64,000 bases of DNA, from the NCBI GenBank assembly GCA_017301995.1, contig JAFLEH010000028.1:1-64000 (forward strand). Reading direction: 5' to 3'. This document shows, one piece after another, positions 57,501-63,666 of the stretch. Under the pieces are notes generated by a model. The model saw nothing but the letters and a program-made list of their open reading frames with translations, ran no database searches and was not told where the DNA came from. A program made the position numbers and the translations under genes. This DNA comes from Verrucomicrobiota bacterium. GTDB taxonomy: Bacteria > Verrucomicrobiota > Verrucomicrobiia > Verrucomicrobiales > Akkermansiaceae. Position 1 is the first letter of the stretch. Every line of letters begins with the position of its first letter.

Positions 57501-58879
57501 GTGTTTACAGCTACGGTTGAACCCGCCAGAGCGGCTGTTAGCGTTGCGACGTTGAGGTTTGAGGTGCCTCCGTTGTTCGTCAAATCGCCGAACGGAGGGG
57601 CGGCGGTGATATCGAGATCGGGTGCCGCGCTGATCGTGATGTCGGCGGGATCCAACAGCAGTGTGCCCGCGTTTCCATGGGCCGCCAGCGTGTTCGCCGT
57701 GCCTTGGAATGACAGCCACTGCTTGCCGGAGACCTCGGCGAAACCGCCGTTGCCGGATAGACTTCCGCCCTTTGCGGAAATCGCGCCGCCGAAGGCCGTG
57801 GCCTTGTCCGACCACACGATGACCGTGCCGCCGTTGCCGGCGACGCGCGCGTCGGCGGTTAGATCGGCGCCCGGTTGGACCCATGTGGTCTGGGCGTTGG
57901 TTAGAGTGGCGTCCTTGCCTTGGAACCCCCCGCCGATCTTGATGGAACCGCCGGCGGTGTCGCCGCTAACGTCCACGCTCGCGGTGGAGGTGACTTCCAC
58001 TTCGTCGGCCTGGATGGTGACTTCGCCGCCCTTGGCCTGGGTGCCGGCGGTGATCGTGCCGGAGACGGTGGCTTTGCCCTTGCCAGCGTTGATCGCCACC
58101 TGGGCGTTCATGAAATCCTGCGGGCTCATTTCCGCGTTGGAATCCACGTTCATCCCTAACACATATGGGTTTCCGCCGTTGTCGCGGAGCTGCTGCTGCA
58201 CCGCCTTGATGGTACCGCTCTGGGAAACGGTCCCTTTCTTCGAGTTGGCGGGCACGGTCACGGTCATCCGCCCGTCGCCGGCTTTCTGGAGGGTCACTTC
58301 GGAGCCCGCGGCCAAGGCGACATTGCCGTCGCGGGTTTCGATGGAGCCGCTGTTGGAAACCGTGCGGCCGATCAGGAAAACGTCACCCTGCCGGGCGAGG
58401 ATGGTGCCGGAATTACTTACGACGGCTTCGGAATCGCCCTTGAAAGTCAGGCCGCCATTGCCCATGAACTGTTCGTTGGAAAGGTCAAGACTCGAGGCGA
58501 AGAATCCGTTGGTGTTGATGGATCCTGACGCGGTGATGAGAATGCCGTTCGGATTGATCAGGCCGACCCGCGCGTTGGATACGAGTTGCCCCGCGATCTC
58601 GGACGGCATGTTGCCGATCACCCGGTTGAGTACGGCGGAGCATGCGTTCGGCTGGATGAAATTGGTGATCTGCCCGTTTGAGATCGAGAACGACTGCCAA
58701 TCGATCACCGTCCGGTCTGTGGCGGTGGTGATGTTCAGCGCGCTACCGGCGGTGTCGAACGTGGCACCACCAACGGCGACTTGGGCACCCTCCGGATTCG
58801 CGCCCACCATGGCGGTCATCGTGAAGTACAGGGTGCAACCAACACTGAGACTGAAGCGGATCGTTCTTGAGAGTTTCAT
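45545..58879 (-). CDS. Giant TpsA exoprotein (filamentous-haemagglutinin-like)
   Basis: The ATG at 58879 (MKLSRTIRFSLSVGCTLYFT) starts a signal peptide; a TTG 36 bases upstream is less likely. The protein has about 4,444 residues. The first 290 form the TPS secretion domain, with GLINPNGILITASGSINTNG (the NPNGI motif) and LNRVIGNMPSEIAGQL. Most of the rest is a beta-helix built from three sets of tandem repeats (see separate entries). A non-repeated C-terminal region (from about 4,200) is followed by a Pro/Ala-rich tail (PVPPALPEPPPPPAGAPAVP). The protein is exported through the Sec system and TpsB and probably stays at the cell surface as an adhesin or sheath. No enzymatic domain is seen. 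Codon use resembles the neighbours. Confidence 0.9.
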   Translation of the reverse strand: MKLSRTIRFSLSVGCTLYFTMTAMVGANPEGAQVAVGGATFDTAGSALNITTATDRTVIDWQSFSISNGQITNFIQPNACSAVLNRVIGNMPSEIAGQLVSNARVGLINPNGILITASGSINTNGFFASSLDLSNEQFMGNGGLTFKGDSEAVVSNSGTILARQGDVFLIGRTVSNSGSIETRDGNVALAAGSEVTLQKAGDGRMTVTVPANSKKGTVSQSGTIKAVQQQLRDNGGNPYVLGMNVDSNAEMSPQDFMNAQVAINAGKGKATVSGTITAGTQAKGGEVTIQADEVEVTSTASVDVSGDTAGGSIKIGGGFQGKDATLTNAQTTWVQPGADLTADARVAGNGGTVIVWSDKATAFGGAISAKGGSLSGNGGFAEVSGKQWLSFQGTANTLAAHGNAGTLLLDPADITISAAPDLDITAAPPFGDLTNNGGTSNLNVATLTAALAGSTVAVNTTTFAGAAPFGGRITVSAPITWASARTLSLNADSNVEINAAVTSTGGGNFEVNANGGGISFGAAVTITGGGALSAVAVGGDITQTAPIAVTGSSLFNTGLSNSVLTNPGNDFGGVVMLSGTNVDIVDLDDLTLGSLNLSGNLTATSTGALNLGGGTVGGALLATSNGFDISQTGPLTVIGTSNANAGAGGINLASANNFVGAVTLTATGPAVSIRDTNALSIAGMTLGTGTLGINAVGITQTGAITQAAGAGAVTITGNAGAVTLDNAGNDFTGALTVTNSGANNVAIRDMNALSIGGMTLGTGTLGINAVGITQTGAITQGAGAGAVTITGNAGGVTLDDVLNDFTGAVTVTNSGANNVFIQDANALEIGGLTIGTGTLGINAVGITQSGAIVQTAGAGAVTITGNAGAVTLDNAGNDFTGALTVTNSGANNVAVRDMNVLSIGGMTLGTGTLGINAVGIAQSGAIVQTAGAGAVTITGNAGGISLTDAGNDFTGVVAVTNSGANNVTLVDLDSIALAGSTIGQALDVTAVAGISLSGSITSGTSQTYNHAVTLTGNATLTGSALSLAAGLTGGGNDLTLDFTTPVTLPGSITGVDNFIAQKAVNVNGSFTTSGSQTYNGLVTLTGDSTLTGTTLVLSAGLAGGGNDLTLDFTTPFTLTGAIAGVDNFTAQKAVNVNGSFTTTGTQTYNGGVTLTGNSVLTGSSLALASGITGGGNDLTLDFTSAVTLPASITGVHDFVAQKAVNVNGSFTTTGSQTYNAAVTLTGASTLTGTTLTLGSGLLGGGNDLTLDFTSPVALSSAIAGVDDFIAERAVLISGAFTTTRTQRYKQGVETVVAGGSLTGTDIRFDGKVSVGGDATAGALTITGNVEFSATSTLYVTLNGTAAGTFDKITVLGAGNTVQVTNATLDGEAPFSYSVGNSVTVIDKPVGAVIGTFSAGSSLAIDGQMFNIGYADGATGNIALTRAATTWTWDGGGGSDNWSDTVNWIGNAGVPGTGDIVEFAGALRLTPNNNIVGLALERIDFKTGASAFTLGGNAISLNTGIVNNSNNLQTVNMPLTLTADQAFNTTGSGALTIGGTITGAFDLTLSGTNVITLGGVTNLDTLTANSPAGISASTVTTTAAGGMAFNGSLAITGNTALNAGTAPVLFAGTVNGPSSLGVITAGTVTFGGAVGGGTPLAGLNVSAGSILLNGGAVTTNGVTGQVYTGPVVLGAVTVLNAGVGPITFGGTLDGGFALTANSSGATTFGAAVGGSTRLASILTDATGSVAFNGGSVKTTGAQDYQDAVSTGALLALDSGTGAITATNVLNDFAHTVSLTGGVVQLTDSNALTLGTVATGNLTVISTGALGLGTGTVSGILIATSNGGPISQSAGGLTVTGASTINAGAGTITLTDTNNDFQGAVSLTGAASQITDKNALRFGTGNVASLAVIAGGTVDQTGALTVTGATTLEVTTPGTDILLHTEANDFGGGVSVVGTQGNVRDFGLRNVNAGATVPTLSGLSGLRNLFITFNNAAVDLPALSASGNATVLAGGAITNSGIVGVGGLADLTGTSINIGTANAFNAGTLTFNSVGAVTISEGSQMNIVGVNTANSADLTATGALSDAGATSVIVIGLGSFNGTSIALGGGIFNVGTLTFNSAGSVVIIEDSNLDIVGINTAGSAQINATGTLSDAGATSVTVAGLGSFGCTSISLGGGIFNAGTLTFNTAGPVTIAEDSSMDIVGINTGGTTILTSTGAISDAGATSVNVGDLTVNGTSIALGAGVFNATTVNFNSAGGVTIAEDSDTDIVGINTADSASITSTGALSDAGATSVTVTGLGSFGGASISLGGGTFNTGTLTFNSAGNVTIAEDSNTDIVGVNTAGSALITSTGVLSDAGATSVTVTGLGSFGGTSISLGGGTFNTGTLTFNSAGSVTIDEDSNMDIVGINTGGTTTLTSTGGISDAGATSVNVGALTLNGTSVSLGGGIFNATTVNFNSAGNVTIAEDSNTDMVGVNTAGSALITSTGTLSDAGATSVTVTGLGSFGGTSISLGGGIFNTGTLTFNSAGSVTIDEDSNMDIVGVNTGGATTLTSIAGISDAGATSVNVGALTVNGTSIALGGGIFNATTVNFNSAGSVTIAEDSNTDIVGINTADSASITSTGALSDAGATSVTVTGLGSFGGSSISLGGGTFNTGTLTFNSAGSVTIAEDSPMDIVGINTGGTTILTSTGAISDAGATSVNVGALTVNGTSIALGGGIFNATTANFNSAGGVTIAEDSDTDIVGINTADSASITSTGALSDAGATSVTVAGLGSFGGASISLGGGTFNTGTLTFNSAGSVTIAEDSNTDIVGVNTAGSALITSTGALSDAGATSVTVTGLGSFGGTSISLGGGTFNTGTLTFNSAGSVTIDEDSNMDIVGVNTGGATTLTSIGGISDAGATSVNVGALTASGTSISLGGGIFNATTVNFNSAGNVTIAEDSNTDIVGVNTAGSALLTSTGALSDAGAASVTVTGLGSFGGASIFLGGGTFNTGTLTFNSAGNVSIAEDSNMDIVGVNTGGATTLTSIGGISDAGATSVNVGALTASGTSIALGGGIFNATTVNFNSAGNVTIAEDSDTDIVGINTAGSALITSTGALSDAGATSVTVTGLGSFGGASISLGGGTFNTGTLTFNSAGNVTIAEDSNTDIVGINTAGGALITSTGTLSDAGATSVAIAALGSFAGTSISLGGGTFNTGTLTFNSAGSVTIAEDSNMDIVGINTGGTTTLSSTGGISDAGATSVNVGALTASGTSIALGGGIFNATTVNFNSAGNVTIAEDSNTDIVGVNTAGSASITSTGALSDAGATSVTVTGLGSFGGTSISLGGGTFNTGTLTFNSAGNVTIAEDSNMDIVGANTAGSATLTSTGAISDAAATSIAITGLGSFAGTSISLGGGTFNTGTLTFNSAGSVNIAEDSNTDIVGVNTAGSALITSTGALSDAGATSVTVTGLGSFGGTSILLGGGIFNTGTLTFNSAGNVTIAEDSATALAGTSTAGSLALTSTGAVSDTTGTSLTVTNGSSIVAVGSSIVLNDTAGDVLTVGANASFTGTTITIGAAGTANFGTLTVNGTGAVDVQEDSDMVLAGSSTGSSLALNATGSIGDSAATTVVVTNGATVTATGAITLADNAGDILTVGANAAFKGTSVSVGTAGAANFGSLNFDSAGTVVVRESSATQLVGTNKSGALRLQSAAGAVGNIALAGSGDPGGPASIVATGDASLLASGGLTFGDGSTVTTTGTLDAEASSGNLTMLGSSTAVVTQSARIAASGDVVLNTVTAGGTVRVKAGGNIVDGQSDTVGRASNGFATLIGTRVANITATGAYLEAGGRIGATDDNPIDVSVASLATKSGGDTGVLVTSDVTLQQVSTTVQRIGLDGLPAALAESSSLTLAGDSATGDVRVETVNGNLTVALGISAGSNPGVTSSDALLLANGTGKALAINAGVTADDDVGLRAMGNVTAGAIAIQSTGATAPGPNGGTIDIESFGGNVNLGAGSSVSTANGNIRIAAESAGGSVTIANLSAPNLVALISDADLTGGPVSGNGLYAESKSGNINLTTTVTELAARANGNITITETNALSIGLTGGPGKVDRVALDNSEAEVTSLVSLGAGVGLEAVTGNLALTTGGTLSQTADVKVAGQATLNTGATGDINLPRGNSFNLLTVANARNVAIRDTDGGAADGDNQGLTLTGSNNFTGSAFVVATDGGMRFVPVVTKFTGPLGSKVVLIGGETKGLPGVNEVSGNRQPDEAIGVVNLDPDLDVVGSDIFFIANSLQSTSAPAGSYIRLIHGVPADPIRNLRFNYTFAAGGVNGILTDSVDGGAFGGAASLGALSGLTGDTAAFFSSAPFIDLAISDAAELARNMLKKGVAKTDLMGKVNSLIDSGAVAAPGVSLVYFGPYWTIGYDYDQYVGKQGEVPPPLFPLYYYFDADGKPVYLLTQPVSPDPVPPALPEPPPPPAGAPAVPTQPATP
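48400..52830 (-). repeat. Array of about 21 tandem 67-68-residue repeats in TpsA
   Basis: Each unit of 201-204 bases encodes a pattern such as GGGTFNTGTLTFNSAGSVTI, then AEDSNTDIVG, then a SDAGATSV strand. Two unit types occur. Type A ends in a LGSFGGTSISL turn, and type B is one residue shorter with NVGALTxxGTSI(S/A)L. A type-B unit is always followed by one that begins G(G/A)G(I/V)FNATT, so the array has a two- or three-unit higher-order period. Edge units are more diverged than central ones. Boundaries are approximate. Confidence 0.85.
55010..55890 (-). repeat. Four to five tandem 70-residue repeats in TpsA
   Basis: Each unit of about 210 bases encodes QTYN.xVTLTGxSTLTGTTLx, GGGNDLTLDFTxPxTL, IxGVDNFxAQKAVNVNGSFT. 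Central copies differ at few positions; the one nearest the C-terminus is degenerate (AERAVLISGAFTTTRTQRYK). It is a separate family from the large array. Confidence 0.75.
55960..56920 (-). repeat. Four to five tandem 74-residue repeats in TpsA
   Basis: Each unit of about 222 bases encodes NDFTGALTVTNSGANNVAIR, DMNALSIGGMTLGTGTLGIN, AVGITQTGAITQ, AGAVTITGNAGAVTLDNAG. Copies are nearly identical over long stretches, which points to recent duplication or gene conversion. The array lies N-terminal to the 70-residue repeats. Confidence 0.75.
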
Positions 58880-59097
58880 GGCGAGTGTACGGAATCTTCC
58901 GTGAATCCGAAGCAACCCGCAATCGTTGGGCTTGTAAAGAAAAATCTCACAAAGCCGCGAAGATTCTTGCTAGCCTTACTATTATACTCGGGTATCGTGC
59001 TTGGCCCGGAAAGAGGGGTGATCCCAATGGTGTCGGGATCGGCCGTGTGCGGACCGTTTCGCAACCGCATGAGATACCCACAAGAACGGGCGCTGCA

Positions 59098-61722
59098 TCA
59101 GCCAGCAGGAACTTTCCTGAGCGCCACGCGGAAAGTGAAATCCGCGGAATGGTGGATGGCGTGAACCTCATAACCTTCCTTGGGTGATTTGTCGTCCCCC
59201 GCCACTTTCAGAACACCACTTGCCGCGGATTCCGCCCAGGTGGCGGACCATTCCTTGGAACCCGCGGCCGCTTTGCCTTGGATCTCGGGGAATTCCGGCA
59301 GGGTGTAGTGCATGTCCTGAGCCAGTTTCGAATCCGCACGCTGTTTTTCGGTGAGCCAGTTGCAGAAATTCATCGCGGTCATGGCACTCACCCCGCGCAC
59401 CGAGCCGTCAGGGCCTTTTGTGGCATGCAAGTCATCGGGTTTCACCCCAACGGCTGCCGCGTAGCGCTCGAAAAGATCAAACGGAACCGCTGCCTGGGCC
59501 ACCTTGTTTTCAGGCGGAAGGTAGGCCACCATGTTGGAATCCAACGCCGAATCCGCCTTACCGCCGGTAAACAGCGAGGTCCCCAGCCCGGCACCCAGCC
59601 CGAGAACCATCGCGATCACCAAACTGACCAACAGCGGTTTGAGGGATGCCCCCTGGCGTTCTCGCTCGGTGGCCACCTCGCGTTCGAGGCGTTCCTTTTG
59701 ATCGACGGTTTTGGCGAGGCTCTGGCGGGTCTTTTCGAGTTCCTCGGCCTGTTTTTGCAGTCGCTTCTCACCCTCCTCGCGGGCTTGGGCGACGGCCTTG
59801 GCGCTCGCTTCCTCGGCTTTCCGGGCTTTTTCGTTCGCCTGTTCGGCCTCGCGCCGGGCCTTTTCGGTGGCCGCCTGGGAAGAAGATGCGGCTTCCTGCC
59901 GGGCGCGCTGGATTTCCTGGTCGGCTTGCTGGCGGACCTGTTGGAGTTCGGTTGCGGCGGCTTGGCGGACCTGCTGCAACTCCGCTGCGGCAGCTTGGCG
60001 GGCCTGCTGCAGCGCGTTTTCCGATTCTTTCGAAAGCGCCTGAAGTTTGGCTTCTGCATCGGCGATGCGCTGCTGGGCCGCCTGGCGTTCCTGGCGGAGG
60101 GCCTCGTCGGACGATGCCTCTGCGGCGGCGAGTTTCGCCTCAGCGGCGGCCACCCGGTCTTCGGCTTGGGCGATCCTGCGGGCTGATTCCTCTTGGAACG
60201 TGCGGAGTGCCTGGTCGCCGCCCTGCAAGGCGGAATCCCGCTCGGTTTCGGTGGCGGCCAGCTTGGCGGCAAGGTCCTGTTCGGCTTGGCGGAGCCTGGC
60301 CACCTCGGCCGCGGCTTCGTCCGCGCGGCGGGCCTCGTCCGCCACTCGCCGGTTGAGTTCCGCAAGGGCGGCATCCGCGCCGCCGAGCTCGCCGCGGGCC
60401 GCTTCCAGATCGGCTTTGAGCGCGGTCAGGGCCGCCACTTCGGCACGCGCGGCGGACAGTTCGTCTCGCAACGGGCCCAATTCCCCCGCCTGGGCGAGTG
60501 CCGCGTCGCGTTCTGCGCGAATCGTTTCCAGCGCTCCCTGCCCCCCTTTGGCCGCTTCCAGTTCCGTGCGCAGCCTCGCGAGTTCGCCCCGCGCTGCAGC
60601 CAGATCGGCCTCCAACTCCGGGTTGGCGGCCGCCACCGGTGCCGGGGCGTGGCTGAGCGTGATGATCTGGGTTTCCAGCTCGTTGATCCTCTCGGACTGG
60701 CTGGAAACCTTGGCTTCGAGTTCGGTGTTGGATCCGCTCTGGAAACCGAGCGCCGCCGCCAGCGCGCGCATGCTTTGCGGGCGATCCTCCGGCCGTTTCG
60801 CCAGACAGGCGGCCACGGCGGCCTCCCATTCGTCGGGCGGCGGGGGCATGTGCAGGCCCAAGTCGAGAATCCGCTGCTCCATGCTGGGCGGCGGCACCTC
60901 GCGGATCTGCACCTTGATTTGCTCGAATCCGCCATCGTAAAACGGCGGACGTCCGGTGATGAGTTCGTAAATCGTCGCGCCCACCGCATAGACATCATCC
61001 AGCGGCGAGGCGGCCGCGCCGGCGATCTGCTCCCACGGCATGTAGGGCAGCGTGCCCATGTTGCCCTTGCTTTCCCCCACTTTCGTCTGGTCGCGGGAAA
61101 GCATCATGGTGTGCAGCCGCAGCCGCTGCGAGATGCCGAAGTCGGTGATGTATACCTTTTCCCCGCCGTCCCGCTTCTCGAGCATCAGGTTCTTCGGCTT
61201 GATGTCGCGGTGAACCATCCGCGCGTCCTCATGGGCGTAGCGCAGCGCGTCGCACAACTGGGCGATCCAATCCCGGATCGCTTCCACGGTGTAGGGCCGG
61301 ATCACCCGGCGGAACCCGGTGGTTTCGGAATCGTAGCGCCATTCGTCGAGGTTTTTTCCCCGCACGTATTGCATCGAAATCCCCCACTTCCCCTGCCCTT
61401 CGTGGAAATCGTGGATGCGCACGATGTTGGGGTGCGTCAGGTCCATCGCCTGACGGGTTTCCTGGATCACGTCCTCGCGGGCCGCCGGATCGCGCAGAAT
61501 GCTGTCGAGAGGGATCTTGAGCGCCACCTCGCGCTCCATCAGTTCGTCTCTAACCAGGTGGATTCTCCCGGTGCCGCCTTCGCCAATCACGCTGGTGCCG
61601 GTGCTGCGCGCCACCAACCCGCGGAAACGCCCGAAATAAAGCTCGCCGTCGCTGTATGCGGGGCGCAGCGGCGGAAACTTGATTCCGACTTCGTTATGGA
61701 GATGGAATTCGACTTCCGCCAT
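59098..61722 (-). CDS. Membrane-anchored Ser/Thr protein kinase
   Basis: The 874-residue protein starts with a kinase domain (residues about 30-325): GEGGTGRIHLVRDE (glycine loop, 47-52), VALK (Lys 69), MVHRDIKPKNLML (HRD, 171-173) and TDFGISQ (DFG, 194-196), so all catalytic residues are present. A long Ala/Glu/Arg-rich coiled coil fills 330-690, then a transmembrane helix (SLVIAMVLGLGAGLGTSLF, near 695-715). The short C-terminal region (FCNWLTEKQRAD and MHYTLPEFPEIQG) resembles part of a formylglycine-generating-enzyme (SUMF1) fold. It belongs to a minus-strand run of kinase, FGE-like and coiled-coil genes. It may phosphorylate cytoplasmic proteins in response to a periplasmic signal; the ligand is unknown. 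Confidence 0.85.
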   Translation of the reverse strand: MAEVEFHLHNEVGIKFPPLRPAYSDGELYFGRFRGLVARSTGTSVIGEGGTGRIHLVRDELMEREVALKIPLDSILRDPAAREDVIQETRQAMDLTHPNIVRIHDFHEGQGKWGISMQYVRGKNLDEWRYDSETTGFRRVIRPYTVEAIRDWIAQLCDALRYAHEDARMVHRDIKPKNLMLEKRDGGEKVYITDFGISQRLRLHTMMLSRDQTKVGESKGNMGTLPYMPWEQIAGAAASPLDDVYAVGATIYELITGRPPFYDGGFEQIKVQIREVPPPSMEQRILDLGLHMPPPPDEWEAAVAACLAKRPEDRPQSMRALAAALGFQSGSNTELEAKVSSQSERINELETQIITLSHAPAPVAAANPELEADLAAARGELARLRTELEAAKGGQGALETIRAERDAALAQAGELGPLRDELSAARAEVAALTALKADLEAARGELGGADAALAELNRRVADEARRADEAAAEVARLRQAEQDLAAKLAATETERDSALQGGDQALRTFQEESARRIAQAEDRVAAAEAKLAAAEASSDEALRQERQAAQQRIADAEAKLQALSKESENALQQARQAAAAELQQVRQAAATELQQVRQQADQEIQRARQEAASSSQAATEKARREAEQANEKARKAEEASAKAVAQAREEGEKRLQKQAEELEKTRQSLAKTVDQKERLEREVATERERQGASLKPLLVSLVIAMVLGLGAGLGTSLFTGGKADSALDSNMVAYLPPENKVAQAAVPFDLFERYAAAVGVKPDDLHATKGPDGSVRGVSAMTAMNFCNWLTEKQRADSKLAQDMHYTLPEFPEIQGKAAAGSKEWSATWAESAASGVLKVAGDDKSPKEGYEVHAIHHSADFTFRVALRKVPAG

Positions 61723-61781
61723 GGGTCAGTTCTTCGAGACAAACCCTAAACGGGCGAGTGGGTTGGGGGCAAGTGGATTCA

Positions 61782-62879
61782 TCACGGAGTTGGTTTCAGG
61801 CTGGCGATGGGTGGGTCGATCACCCAGCGGTAACGGAATTCGGTTTCGCCCGCGCCGACCGCTTTGGCGTCTTCCTCGGCCTGGCGTTTCGCTCGGAGTT
61901 TTTCACGGTAGAAGTTGATCTTCGCTGGCAGGGCCCGGCCTTCGTTTTTCGCTTCGGGAATCTCGCGGACGATGGCTTCCAGCAATTGTTGGCCGGTTTC
62001 TCCGACCACCGCGGTTGCCGCCTTGCCTTTGGTCATTTTCACCCGATCCGCCTCGGGCATCGGCTTGTTCCAATCCGGCCCCAAGTTGGTTAGGCCGGCC
62101 TTTTCGGCCCGTCCGATCACCTGTCCACCTGCCAATCGCTCGCCGAATCCGCCGTCGAGTTCCCCGATCTCCGGGTTTTTCGCGCCGAGCGCGTCGAGCC
62201 ATTCCTGAGCCTTGGGCATGCGGCAGTTCAGGGTTCGGCCCAAGTCCATCCCTGCGGCCACGAATTTGAGCGCGGCGGGCTGCTGCGCCATTTCGCCGGT
62301 GGCCATCCAGAACCCCTTGCCGGCATCGCCCACCCACACGAAACGCGTTCCCTTTTCCGCACTTTCCCCCACGAAAAACGCGTCACCCGGCGCGGGAAGG
62401 ATGCGCGCCACCGGATCAAAGTCCTTGTAGGGATCGGCTTCAGTCCCCGAACCGGCATCGAGCTTGAGGTTTTCCCGTTCCGCGGCGATGTGCTTGGCCA
62501 CCTTGTCACGGACGGTTCCGAACGCCTTGGCGGCTTCATCCGGCGACCAGCCCTTGACCAGTTCTTCCACATCCGTCCCGGCCACCCCCGCGGCGGTGGC
62601 CACCCGCATGCCCACCACGGCGTCCACGCGGGATTTCGCGCTTGTCCGCGCGTCGGCAACCTTCTTTTCCAGAGTGGACTTCTCCCGCTGGAGCGAACCG
62701 CCATCGTTGCTTCCGGCGGATCCGATCTTGCCGGTCGCCAGCGCCGCAACCGGGGCCGGCTTCCACAACGTCGCCTTGGAAGCCATCCCAAAACGGGCGG
62801 GCAAGCGGCCAACTCCCAGCGCGCCGATTCCCAGCAGAAACGCCAGCGCCAACACCAGCATCCAATTGGTCCGGGTCAT
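61782..62879 (-). CDS. Anchored protein with FGE-like domain
   Basis: The 365-residue protein begins with a transmembrane segment (MLVLALAFLLGIGALGVGRL) and is otherwise soluble, presumably periplasmic. A coiled-coil stretch follows (SLQREKSTLEKKVADARTSA). The region around FVAAGMDLGRTLNCRMPKAQ and EWLDALG resembles part of a sulfatase-modifying (SUMF1/FGE) fold, matching the kinase's C-terminal region. Start ATG overlaps the next upstream gene's stop by 4 bases. The function is unknown. It is likely a partner of the kinase. Confidence 0.6.
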   Translation of the reverse strand: MTRTNWMLVLALAFLLGIGALGVGRLPARFGMASKATLWKPAPVAALATGKIGSAGSNDGGSLQREKSTLEKKVADARTSAKSRVDAVVGMRVATAAGVAGTDVEELVKGWSPDEAAKAFGTVRDKVAKHIAAERENLKLDAGSGTEADPYKDFDPVARILPAPGDAFFVGESAEKGTRFVWVGDAGKGFWMATGEMAQQPAALKFVAAGMDLGRTLNCRMPKAQEWLDALGAKNPEIGELDGGFGERLAGGQVIGRAEKAGLTNLGPDWNKPMPEADRVKMTKGKAATAVVGETGQQLLEAIVREIPEAKNEGRALPAKINFYREKLRAKRQAEEDAKAVGAGETEFRYRWVIDPPIASLKPTP

Positions 62880-63472
62880 CGCGAGCCTCCTTCCCCGCCA
62901 AGCGCGTCCGCCCGTTTCTTCACCTCCGCGGCGAATGCGGCGGCCTCCTTGTCATACGCATCCTTGGCTGTCCTGAAGGCCTTCACCCATTCCAGGCGTT
63001 TTGCGAAATCCTTCTCCCCCACCTTTCCGTCCGGCCCCGCGGCCATCGCGGCGACGACATCGTCCACCTTTTTCCGAGCCTGATTCTTGCGGTCCCGGGC
63101 CTCGCCCAAGCCCTTGAGGTTCAGGTCAGCGAGTTTCTTTTCCACCTGGGACAATTCGTCGTCGCTCTTTTTGATCTCCTGCTCGGCCTTCTTGATTTCC
63201 TCATCCACCTTGGACATCGCCACGTCGTCGGCCTTGAGTCTCTCGATTTCCCCGCGGATCGCCGCGAGGTCGCTTTCGAGCTTCTCCCGCTCTTTTCCTT
63301 TCCGGACCCAGTCGCCGTAGGACTGTTTCATCCCGGCCTCCTGTGGGCCGCCGCCCGGCCATTGGGCCTGAAGCGCCGCCTTTCCCGCCGAATCGTCGTG
63401 CCGCGGGCCAAGCGCCATCCCCCCCGCGAAACAAAGCAGGAAAGCGGGAATGGCTGGCAAAAATCGCTTCAT
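62876..63472 (-). CDS. Exported coiled-coil protein
   Basis: The 198-residue protein has a signal-peptide-like start (MKRFLPAIPAFLLCFAGGMA) and is otherwise almost entirely coiled coil, rich in Lys, Glu and Asp (AIRGEIERLKADDVAMSKVD, EEIKKAEQEIKKSDDELSQV). No domain is recognised. It is the first gene of a minus-strand run into the FGE-like protein (ATGA overlap) and then the kinase. It may be a structural or periplasmic partner of the kinase module. Confidence 0.6.
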   Translation of the reverse strand: MKRFLPAIPAFLLCFAGGMALGPRHDDSAGKAALQAQWPGGGPQEAGMKQSYGDWVRKGKEREKLESDLAAIRGEIERLKADDVAMSKVDEEIKKAEQEIKKSDDELSQVEKKLADLNLKGLGEARDRKNQARKKVDDVVAAMAAGPDGKVGEKDFAKRLEWVKAFRTAKDAYDKEAAAFAAEVKKRADALGGEGGSR

Positions 63473-63666
63473 TGTGAAATGACTCCGAGGCTCCTAACCT
63501 TCCCTCCCCCTCATGTCAAGCACGGGATTGGCGCCGTTCGATCAATTGCGCGATACTCCCCCGCAGGCCGATGCACACCCGATTCGAAGATTCTCAAACT
63601 TCCTCCTTGCCCGCGAGCCAATTATCCGCTATCCGCGTTTTGCAAGCGCCTTAACGCTCTTTCCCC
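63473..63666. promoter_or_regulatory. Divergent promoter region
   Basis: 194 bases separate the minus-strand coiled-coil gene and the plus-strand cyclic-nucleotide-binding gene, so promoters for both should lie here. No clear operator or hexamer pair is defensible by eye. Confidence 0.4.

Noticed and set aside
56418..58904. Plus-strand protein of 828 residues opposite TpsA
   Set aside because: Same cause; composition mirrors the antisense of a Thr/Gly/Ala-rich gene.
60193..61749. Plus-strand protein of 518 residues opposite the kinase
   Set aside because: The minus strand encodes an intact kinase with all catalytic motifs; the plus frame is a Arg/Gly-rich shadow.
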